DNA of 5,924 nt from Chitinophagaceae bacterium. GTDB lineage: Bacteria > Bacteroidota > Bacteroidia > Chitinophagales > Chitinophagaceae. A program made the position numbers and the translations under genes. Positions within the stretch are counted from its first letter, which is position 1. Each line of letters opens with the position of its first letter. This document shows positions 1-5,924 of this stretch, in pieces. The stretch is taken from contig JAEUVL010000298.1 of the NCBI GenBank assembly GCA_016786965.1, positions 1 through 5,924 of the forward strand, written 5' to 3'. The notes under the pieces are model-generated. The model saw nothing but the letters and a program-made list of their open reading frames with translations, did not search any database and had not been told where the DNA came from.

Positions 1-1806
1 TTTTGGAAATACCGCTTTCGCCTTAGCATCGGGGTCGTGTTCGTATTCCTGTCCAATTATTTCAACGTATTATCCCCCCAGGTCACCCGCTTTGTTATCG
101 ATCATGTACAACGGTCACTGAACCTTCCCGGCTATAAAGAGCCCGCCCGCCCGCCGGAATATGATATCCTCGTACAAAAACTAATAACCCATATAGAAGG
201 GTTCAGCTCCACCGGCAAAGTAGTGGCCTTATGCGGCATTACCATCTTATTACTGGCGCTGCTGCGGGGCTTTTTCCTCTTCCTGATGCGGCAAACCATC
301 ATCGTCATGAGCCGTCACATTGAGTACGACCAGAAGAACGAGATATTTGATCATTATCAAAAACTGGATACTGCCTTTTACAAAACCCACAGCACCGGCG
401 ACCTGATGAACCGCATCGCCGAAGATGTAAGCCGGATACGGATGTTTACAGGTCCCGCCATCATGTACCTCGCCAACCTGCTGGCCATTATCTCTCTCTG
501 TATCTTTTTTATGCGGAAGAGCAATCCCGAACTGACCCTGTATGTATTGGCACCCCTGCCTATACTGGCCGTAGCGATTTACTTCGTCAATAACACCATT
601 AATAAGAAAAGCGAAAAGATACAGGAGTCCTTGTCCGATCTCACCACCAATGCACAGGAATCATACTCCGGTATCAGGGTCATCAAATCTTTTGTACAGG
701 AAAAAGCAATGCTCGGTTTCTTTGCAAAGAACAGCGAGGAGTACCGTAAAAATGCAGTAGGCCTGGCAAAAGTGGAAGCCATCTATTTCCCTTCTATCAA
801 TTTATTGATAGGGCTCAGCACCCTCATTACCATAATGATCGGCGGACTGTACTATATATATGGAGGTCGCAATATAGGTATGGGCACTATACTCGAGTTT
901 GTGATGTATATCAATATGCTCACGTTTCCGGTCAGCGCCATTGGGCTTACCGCCAGTATGATACAGCGGGCAGCCGCTTCACAAAAAAGGATCAATGAAT
1001 TTTTGCGAACAGAACCGGCCATCAAAACAGCGCCGCAGCCGGTTACAACAGCCCTGCAGGGTAATGTATCATTTGAAAAAGTGAACTTTATTTATCCGCA
1101 TACCGGCATCCATGCCCTCAAAGATTTTTCACTCGATATAAAAAAAGGAGAGAAGGTGGCCATTGTCGGCAGAACAGGAAGCGGCAAATCCACCATCGCA
1201 CAGCTATTATTGCGGATGTATGATGCCACCGATGGAAAAATAACAATGGATGGAACAGATATCCGGCAACTGGAACTGCAAAGCCTGCGGGAGCAGGTAA
1301 GTTATGTGCCGCAGGATGTTTTTCTGTTCAGCGAAACAGTAGAGAACAATATCGGGTTTGGGCTGAATAAAGCAGAACGAGCTACCGTAGAAAAGGCCGC
1401 CGCTATGGCGAGTGTAGATAGTGAGATCGCCGGCTTTTCCGATCAGTATGATACAATGATTGGAGAGCGGGGCGTTACATTAAGCGGGGGGCAAAAACAA
1501 CGTATCTCTATAGCCAGGGCCCTGATCAAAGACCCCGGCCTTGTAATCTTTGATGATTGCCTCAGTGCGGTGGATGCCCGTACCGAAAAGACCATCATCG
1601 GCAACCTCAACGATTACCTGCATGGAAAAACAGCCATCATCATCACCCACCGGATATTTACTCTTTTCAACTTTGATAAGATCGTGGTGCTGGAAGACGG
1701 GGTCATTACGGAAGTAGGCACCCATCAGCAACTATTGGAAAAAAAGGGATACTATGCAGGGTTGTATAACCGGCAGCAGCAACAGGAAACCGGCCAGCAG
1801 GTATAA
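1..1806 (+). CDS. ABC exporter half-transporter, MdlA/BmrC-like, 5' end cut by window
   Basis: Inner-membrane ABC exporter subunit with the membrane domain fused to the ATPase; the substrate cannot be told from sequence (lipid or drug export is typical of the family). The frame is open from base 1, so the GTG at 37 is internal. The family usually has about 585-610 residues and 601 codons are visible, so only some 10-20 N-terminal residues are missing. Hydrophobic segments fit six helices near codons 8-25, 74-96, 154-171, 180-197, 263-288 and 297-318. The ATPase follows: Walker A GRTGSGKST (390-398), Q-loop Gln 438, signature LSGGQ (494-498), Walker B LVIFDD (514-519) and switch His 550. The residue after the Walker B Asp is Asp, not the usual catalytic Glu, and is followed by CLSAVD. 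This is the pattern of the degenerate-site half of heterodimeric exporters (MdlA, BmrC, TM287). No partner gene follows it; one may lie upstream or elsewhere. The general call is very secure, the subtype inferred. Confidence 0.96.
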   Translation, partial: FWKYRFRLSIGVVFVFLSNYFNVLSPQVTRFVIDHVQRSLNLPGYKEPARPPEYDILVQKLITHIEGFSSTGKVVALCGITILLLALLRGFFLFLMRQTIIVMSRHIEYDQKNEIFDHYQKLDTAFYKTHSTGDLMNRIAEDVSRIRMFTGPAIMYLANLLAIISLCIFFMRKSNPELTLYVLAPLPILAVAIYFVNNTINKKSEKIQESLSDLTTNAQESYSGIRVIKSFVQEKAMLGFFAKNSEEYRKNAVGLAKVEAIYFPSINLLIGLSTLITIMIGGLYYIYGGRNIGMGTILEFVMYINMLTFPVSAIGLTASMIQRAAASQKRINEFLRTEPAIKTAPQPVTTALQGNVSFEKVNFIYPHTGIHALKDFSLDIKKGEKVAIVGRTGSGKSTIAQLLLRMYDATDGKITMDGTDIRQLELQSLREQVSYVPQDVFLFSETVENNIGFGLNKAERATVEKAAAMASVDSEIAGFSDQYDTMIGERGVTLSGGQKQRISIARALIKDPGLVIFDDCLSAVDARTEKTIIGNLNDYLHGKTAIIITHRIFTLFNFDKIVVLEDGVITEVGTHQQLLEKKGYYAGLYNRQQQQETGQQV

Positions 1807-1867
1807 ACATACTCCCCAATGGCCGGCAACTAATAAAGCCAGGCCTGCAACAATTACCTCCATCTCA

Positions 1868-1898
1868 TTTGGCTGTTTCAAAAACATCTATATATTTG
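1868..1898 (+). promoter_or_regulatory. Bacteroidota-type promoter for the DUF3276 gene
   Basis: TTTG at 1868-1871, then exactly 19 bases, then TATATTTG at 1891-1898. This matches the known Bacteroidota primary sigma consensus (TTTG or TTG at -33, TAnnTTTG at -7) in both boxes and spacing. The expected transcription start is around 1903-1907, giving a leader of about 75-79 bases before the GTG start at 1982. It gives the small gene its own promoter, separate from the exporter gene. The start site itself is inferred. Confidence 0.75.
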
Positions 1899-1905
1899 TG
1901 GCTTC

Positions 1906-1938
1906 CCGGCAAAACCCTGTACACACAAGCTTTGCCGG
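1906..1938 (+). promoter_or_regulatory. Hairpin at the 5' end of the DUF3276 mRNA leader
   Basis: CCGGCAAA at 1906-1913 is the exact reverse complement of TTTGCCGG at 1931-1938, with a 17-base loop. Outside the stem, TTC at 1903-1905 can partly continue pairing with GAA after 1938 if one C is bulged. The stem begins within a few bases of the predicted transcription start. No T-run follows, so it is not an ordinary terminator. A 5' stem could protect the mRNA from decay or be a protein-binding site; that role is inference. Confidence 0.45.
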
Positions 1939-1981
1939 AACCAAAACCAAAGCATTTAATTAACTGCAAAAACTTTTAACT

Positions 1982-2434
1982 GTGGCGTACGAGAACAATG
2001 ACAAGAAAATGGAAAGCATTTACAGCAAGCGCATCCGTGCTGGAAAAAGAAGAACGTATTTCTTTGATGTAAGAGCTACCCGCGGCAATGATTATTACCT
2101 GACGATCACCGAAAGCCGGAAACGGTTTGATGATAATGGCTACGACAGGCATAAAGTATTTCTTTACAAAGAAGATTTCAATAAATTCATCAAGGCGCTC
2201 GGCGAAGCAGTTGATTATGTAAAAACAGAGCTTATGCCTGATTTTGACTTTGATGCATTCAATCATGATGAAAACCCGGATGAAATGGGCCATCATGGTG
2301 AGCATAGCGGCGAGCATACCTTAGATACTGTAGCCGCAGCAGAAACAAGTATTGAAAAAGCAGAAGAAGCTGCCCCCGTGGAAGAAGCCAGTAACCCCGG
2401 CGATAGTAAGACGGAAGAAGTAGATAAGTGGTAA
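1982..2434 (+). CDS. PUR-domain (DUF3276) nucleic-acid-binding protein
   Basis: Small cytoplasmic protein of 150 residues in the DUF3276 family, whose members carry a PUR-alpha-like fold; relatives such as the Borrelia PUR protein bind DNA and RNA. Its target here is unknown. The PUR-like part spans about residues 10-95, with the basic stretch SKRIRAGKRRTYFFDVRAT, then YYLTITESRKRF and KVFLYKEDFNKF, all characteristic of the family. Residues from about 95 form a probably disordered tail with a His/Glu/Gly patch (HHGEHSGEH) and many Glu and Ala. The GTG at 1982 is chosen because it gives the usual family N-terminus (MAYENNDKKME); an in-frame ATG at 2009 would lose nine residues. There is no Shine-Dalgarno sequence, as is normal in this phylum. 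It appears to be a single-gene unit, with a promoter at 1868-1898 and a terminator at 2472-2497. The family call is secure; the cellular role is not. Confidence 0.93.
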   Translation: MAYENNDKKMESIYSKRIRAGKRRTYFFDVRATRGNDYYLTITESRKRFDDNGYDRHKVFLYKEDFNKFIKALGEAVDYVKTELMPDFDFDAFNHDENPDEMGHHGEHSGEHTLDTVAAAETSIEKAEEAAPVEEASNPGDSKTEEVDKW

Positions 2435-2471
2435 TTATAAGATACTCAATACCGCATTAATAAATGAAAAG

Positions 2472-2497
2472 TACCCGCACCGGCGGGTATTTTTTTT
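2472..2497 (+). terminator. Intrinsic terminator after the DUF3276 gene
   Basis: A perfect 7-bp stem, TACCCGC (2472-2478) with GCGGGTA (2483-2489), closed by the tetraloop ACCG and followed by eight T residues (2490-2497). The A-run just before the stem can pair with the T-run, so it may also work for transcription from the opposite strand. It lies 38 bases after the stop codon and insulates the small gene from the large secreted-protein gene. Confidence 0.9.
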
Positions 2498-2748
2498 GCA
2501 CTGCCTGTTATCACAAAGGTCAAAAAAGCAGGAAAGGATAATATCGGCACATTTGATCACTCCGGAGATGTATATGTAATAACATTTTTACGCAGGGAAA
2601 TCAATGTAAGACATTAGTGTAAATATCTATTTAACGACCTACTTGTGCACACCGGGGGATTTATTTTTTTCACGGGGTAAGGAAAAAAAATTACCTTTCA
2701 CCGTAGCTCAGGATTTTCTCCCTGCTGGGCAGTAATAATTAACCTAAA
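2498..2748. other. AT-rich intergenic region, no gene seen
   Basis: Non-coding stretch between the terminator and the large secreted-protein gene. I find no convincing open frame, tRNA or known riboswitch pattern. It contains a T-run (2664-2670) and an A-run (2683-2690) that flank a short GC-containing spacer, and a weak -7-like box after them. It presumably holds the promoter and leader of the downstream gene. Confidence 0.6.
2669..2699 (+). promoter_or_regulatory. Weak candidate promoter for the secreted-protein gene
   Basis: TACCTTTC at 2692-2699 matches the Bacteroidota -7 box TAnnTTTG at all but the last base. TTTC lies about 20 bases upstream, in the place of the -33 TTTG. An A-tract sits directly before the -7-like box. 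If real, transcription would start near 2705, leaving a leader of about 45 bases before the ATG at 2749. Both boxes are imperfect, so this is only the best candidate in the interval. Confidence 0.3.
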
Positions 2749-5700
2749 ATGTTATCTATGCAACCAAACTTTACGCTTAAACAAACCAGGCGATTTTTCA
2801 GGTTCATGCCGCTGCTCGTTTTGTTCTGTCTCCTTGGAGGCACTGCAAAATCGCAGATCATCACCTTATCAACACAAACAGACCCCACTTACAACGGCCT
2901 TAATACTTTCGGCGCTGTAAACTCCGCGGTTACTTTTGTGGTACAAAACACCAATGGCTTCCCTGTTACATTGACAGACGTTGGTTGCTATTTTGATCCC
3001 GGAGCGATCGGGGGCACAAGCACTATCCCTACATTGTGGTATTCCACCACTTCTTTGTCAGGCGCACCAAATATTGCAGGCCCCACCTGGACCGCAATCA
3101 CCACAGGTGCCTCTGTTAGTTTTCCCGCAGCCGGTTATTACAATGTGCTCAGCGGACTGACATTTAATATTCCTGCCAGCACTACTATCCGTTTTGCACT
3201 GCAGGGGTCTGCAGGTCTCAGCTACAGTGGCGGAGGTACCGGTGTTCCGGCTACCAATACGTTCAGTTCAAACGGTGTTAACCTCCAGGTAGGTAACGTT
3301 ACCATCGGGGGATTGAATGTTGGTTATGCAGGTTCTTTCCCTGCCCCGACATTTAACCCTAGATATTTTACCGGCAGAGTAACCATTAATGTATCCAGCA
3401 CCCCTTGTTCTGGCACACCAGCACCCGGACTTACTGTTAGCTCTGCTAATCCTGTTTGTCCTACTGCGGGCTTCAACCTGTCTTTAGCGAATCCAACTAC
3501 CGGATCAGGAGTTACTTACCAGTGGCAGTCTGGCCCATCGGCTACCGGCCCCTGGACCAACGTAGGACCTAACTCACCTACTTATTCTACTTCACAAACA
3601 ACAGCTACTTTCTACCAGTGTATAGTTACCTGCGGTGCGAACTCAGGCACTTCCACACCGGTGAATGTTGCCATGAATCCACCTTCTGCTTGTTATTGCA
3701 TTCCACCGGCATCTGATTGTACAGATGACGATGTGATCCTTCGTGTAAGAATAAGCACTTTGGATAATGCATCAACCTGCGGAACAGGTCCTCCCGCCGG
3801 TTATACAAACTATACCACAACTGTAGCGGCGCCGATCGTATATGCAGGTGCAGCTAACCCGATCATTGTTAATAAACCAACTGTTTGGTCAGAAGGTGTA
3901 TCAGTGTGGATCGACTACAACAAGAACGGAACGTTTGAAGCAACTGAACAAACCAGCCTGGGTACACAACCAGCAGCAGTGAATGCACTGACAGGCAACA
4001 TCAATATCCCTGCTACGGCATTGACTGGTCTTACCCGTATGCGTGTAAGGATGTTATTTGCTGGTGTTCCGGGTAATCCTTGTACAGCACTTGGATTTGG
4101 AGAAACAGAAGATTATAACGTAGATATTCAGCCTTGCGTACCGGTGACTATCACCTCAGCGCCGGCTAACACCTCTGTTGTTTGCGGTAATGCTGCAAGC
4201 TTTACAGTAGCTACTAACGGTTCACTGCCTGCATATTCCTGGCAGTACCGCACCAGTGCTTCAGGTGTATGGCAGACAGTAACAGGAGCTGCTCCTCTTG
4301 CTTCAGTTACCGGTTTGAACAGCGCTACACTTAGCTTTACCAATGTACCAGCTACATTGAATGGCTACCAGTTCCGTGCTTTGGTATCGGGTGGTTGCAG
4401 TGCGGTAGATTTCAGCACACCACCAGCTACGCTGACGGTAACGGCGATCGTACCGACAGTTACCCCGGCTTCAGCGACTATTTGTACAGGAACAGTTCAG
4501 CAACTGACACTGACCAATACCCTGGGTAATACGAACCTGATCAGCGAAGGCTTTGAAGGTGGAGCATTACCAGCGGGCTGGAACATGCAGAACCTGAGCA
4601 CACCGATAGGAACCACACCTACCTGGATATTCAATGCTACCGTACTGTCGCCAGCTCAGAATGGTACAGCGAACTCATATGCATTGGGTAACTTTAATAA
4701 CGTTGCGGGCAACAATACGATCAGCAACTGGCTGATCACCCCAACAGTGGCCATTAAGAATGGTGACGTATTCAGCTTCTGGTCAAGAACAGTGGCAGGT
4801 CCGCTGTTCCCGGACAGACTGGAAGTAAGGCTGAGCACCAATGGTGCAAGCACCAACGTGGGCGCCACCAATACATCAGTAGGCGATTTCACTACCCTGC
4901 TGTTAACGATCAATCCAACACTGACCACAACAGGTTATCCTTCTGTATGGACACAATACACCATTACGGTATCAGGTTTGGGAGCACCAACCACCGGCCG
5001 TATGGCGTTCCGTTACTTTGTAACAGGCGGCGGTCCTGCCGGAGCTAACTCAGATAACGTGGGTATAGACAATGTAACATTTACCTCAACAGGTGGTGCT
5101 GCCCAGGGCATCTGGACAGGCCCTGCCGGAACTATCTTTACGAACCCAGCGGGTACCACTCCATATGTAGCAGGTACACCAGCGACTACGGTATATGTAG
5201 CGCCAACAGCAGCGGGAGTGAATAACTACCAGGTGAACTTTACAACGCTTACGCCATGTACGTCTGCAACAACGACAATACCAGTAACAGTGGTGACACC
5301 GGTAGTATTAACCACAAGCCCGGTGAACAGGGCGGTATGTGTGGGCGGAAATACATCGTTTACTGTGGCAGCCACAGGCGGTCCGGTCACTTACCAGTGG
5401 CAGGTGAGCACCGATGGTGGATTAACATACACCAACATTACGGGAGCCACCGGCACAACGCTGAATGTAAACGGAGTAACACAAACGATGAACGGCAACC
5501 GTTACCGTTGTGTACTGACCGCAGCCCCATGTGCAGGATCAACAACCACCACAGCGGCTACGCTGACAGTAAATGCACTGCCAACAGTAACGCTGTCATC
5601 TCCAGACCTGTTACTGACCCCTGGTCAAACAACGTCCATCACTGCGAGCAGCAACCCGGCGGCAGCAGCAGGCGGATGGGTATGGAGCTACAATGGTTCA

Positions 5701-5924
5701 ACGATCACCGGTAATAACACGAACACCGTAAGCGGAATAGATGTTGATGAAGCAGGCAGCTACCATGCTACTGTAACCGATATCAATGGCTGTTCTAACA
5801 CTTCAGCGGATATCGTGATAGGTTCAGAAGCGTCAGATCACCTGTGGATCTACCCGAACCCGACAACGGATGGCCGTTTCCAGGTACGTTACTACTACGA
5901 TCCGAGTTCAGTAGCTGAGCTTCG
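2749..5924 (+). CDS. Large modular T9SS-secreted surface protein, 3' end cut by window
   Basis: Secreted or surface-attached protein, probably adhesive or structural; no enzyme motif is visible. One frame without stops runs from 2749 off the window end (1,058 codons seen). Residues 1-36 are a signal peptide: basic QTRRFFRF, hydrophobic MPLLVLFCLLGG, cleavage near TAKSQ. Modules in order: an unrecognised beta-rich, Gly/Thr/Ser-rich region (about 37-220); an Ig-like module with YQWQ at 257; a GEVED domain (about 315-460) with WIDYNKNGTFE, a likely Ca-binding loop, and terminal GETEDY (451-456); an Ig-like module with YSWQ at 496; a cleaved-adhesin/choice-of-anchor-J-like domain (about 600-780) opening with GFEGGALPAGW (from 601) and ending GIDNV (772-776); Ig-like modules with YQWQ at 882 and a last one about 945-1025. 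YPNPTTDGRF (from 1035) begins a type A T9SS sorting domain, of which the rest is missing. ATG 2749 was chosen; ATG 2758 is equally possible. The shorter frames on either strand inside it are shadows. Confidence 0.94.
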   Translation, partial: MLSMQPNFTLKQTRRFFRFMPLLVLFCLLGGTAKSQIITLSTQTDPTYNGLNTFGAVNSAVTFVVQNTNGFPVTLTDVGCYFDPGAIGGTSTIPTLWYSTTSLSGAPNIAGPTWTAITTGASVSFPAAGYYNVLSGLTFNIPASTTIRFALQGSAGLSYSGGGTGVPATNTFSSNGVNLQVGNVTIGGLNVGYAGSFPAPTFNPRYFTGRVTINVSSTPCSGTPAPGLTVSSANPVCPTAGFNLSLANPTTGSGVTYQWQSGPSATGPWTNVGPNSPTYSTSQTTATFYQCIVTCGANSGTSTPVNVAMNPPSACYCIPPASDCTDDDVILRVRISTLDNASTCGTGPPAGYTNYTTTVAAPIVYAGAANPIIVNKPTVWSEGVSVWIDYNKNGTFEATEQTSLGTQPAAVNALTGNINIPATALTGLTRMRVRMLFAGVPGNPCTALGFGETEDYNVDIQPCVPVTITSAPANTSVVCGNAASFTVATNGSLPAYSWQYRTSASGVWQTVTGAAPLASVTGLNSATLSFTNVPATLNGYQFRALVSGGCSAVDFSTPPATLTVTAIVPTVTPASATICTGTVQQLTLTNTLGNTNLISEGFEGGALPAGWNMQNLSTPIGTTPTWIFNATVLSPAQNGTANSYALGNFNNVAGNNTISNWLITPTVAIKNGDVFSFWSRTVAGPLFPDRLEVRLSTNGASTNVGATNTSVGDFTTLLLTINPTLTTTGYPSVWTQYTITVSGLGAPTTGRMAFRYFVTGGGPAGANSDNVGIDNVTFTSTGGAAQGIWTGPAGTIFTNPAGTTPYVAGTPATTVYVAPTAAGVNNYQVNFTTLTPCTSATTTIPVTVVTPVVLTTSPVNRAVCVGGNTSFTVAATGGPVTYQWQVSTDGGLTYTNITGATGTTLNVNGVTQTMNGNRYRCVLTAAPCAGSTTTTAATLTVNALPTVTLSSPDLLLTPGQTTSITASSNPAAAAGGWVWSYNGSTITGNNTNTVSGIDVDEAGSYHATVTDINGCSNTSADIVIGSEASDHLWIYPNPTTDGRFQVRYYYDPSSVAEL

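Noticed and set aside
37..39. GTG as the start of the ABC exporter
   Set aside because: The frame is open to base 1 and the residues before it (FWKYRFRLSIGV) fit the normal first helix of the family, so the true start lies outside the window.
1821..1845. Hairpin GGCCGGC / GCCAGGCC after the exporter gene, possible terminator
   Set aside because: The stem pairs 7 bp only with a bulged A, and no T-run follows; not enough to call an intrinsic terminator.
1754..1963. 69-codon + strand frame overlapping the exporter's 3' end
   Set aside because: It overlaps the exporter in another frame, spans the promoter and leader of the next gene, and its translation resembles no known protein; judged a chance frame.
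1976..2317. 113-codon minus-strand frame opposite the DUF3276 gene
   Set aside because: Antisense shadow of a well-recognised gene, with no family resemblance of its own.
4656..4928. 90-codon minus-strand frame in the secreted-protein gene
   Set aside because: Lies opposite the anchor-J-like domain, whose coding frame is clear and uninterrupted; its valine/leucine-rich product is what antisense of Thr/Asn/Ala-rich coding gives.
3517..5403. Recurring YQWQ / YSWQ coding segments as a DNA repeat array
   Set aside because: The repetition is at the level of the Ig-like fold; the modules differ widely in sequence and codons, so this is not a tandem DNA repeat or a CRISPR-like array.
5256..5714. 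152-codon + strand frame within the secreted-protein gene
   Set aside because: Out of frame with the Ig-like modules; its product is a low-complexity mix of Asn, Ser, His, Arg and Gly with no recognisable domain.

Overview
The window reads as chromosomal DNA of a Bacteroidota bacterium, most likely of the Chitinophagaceae or a close relative. Three things support this. There is a Bacteroidota-type promoter (TTTG, 19 bases, TATATTTG) and no Shine-Dalgarno sequences. There is a PUR/DUF3276-family protein, typical of this phylum. There is also a very long secreted protein whose C-terminus enters a type IX secretion (T9SS) sorting domain (YPNP...G.F). Family-level placement is inference. All three genes are on the + strand.

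Layout. Bases 1-1806 hold the 3' part of a half-size ABC exporter (six-helix membrane domain plus ATPase); only its first few residues are missing. Bases 1807-1981 are a short intergenic stretch with a near-consensus promoter and a hairpin at the predicted 5' end of the next transcript. Bases 1982-2434 encode a small PUR-domain (DUF3276) nucleic-acid-binding protein with an acidic tail, closed by a clear intrinsic terminator at 2472-2497. Bases 2498-2748 are AT-rich non-coding DNA with only a weak promoter candidate. From 2749 to the window end one uninterrupted frame encodes over 1,058 residues of a modular cell-surface or secreted protein: signal peptide, an unrecognised beta-rich N-terminal module, Ig-like modules, a GEVED domain, a cleaved-adhesin/choice-of-anchor-J-like domain, further Ig-like modules and the beginning of the T9SS sorting domain. 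Its stop codon lies beyond the window.

The three genes look like separate transcription units, not one pathway: an inner-membrane exporter, a cytoplasmic regulator or RNA/DNA-binding protein, and an exported surface protein. I see no mobile element, CRISPR array, tRNA, rRNA or convincing new multi-gene system. The points most worth a second look are the Asp in place of the catalytic Glu in the exporter, the unassigned N-terminal module and internal codon-use shift of the large secreted protein, and the hairpin at the start of the DUF3276 mRNA.
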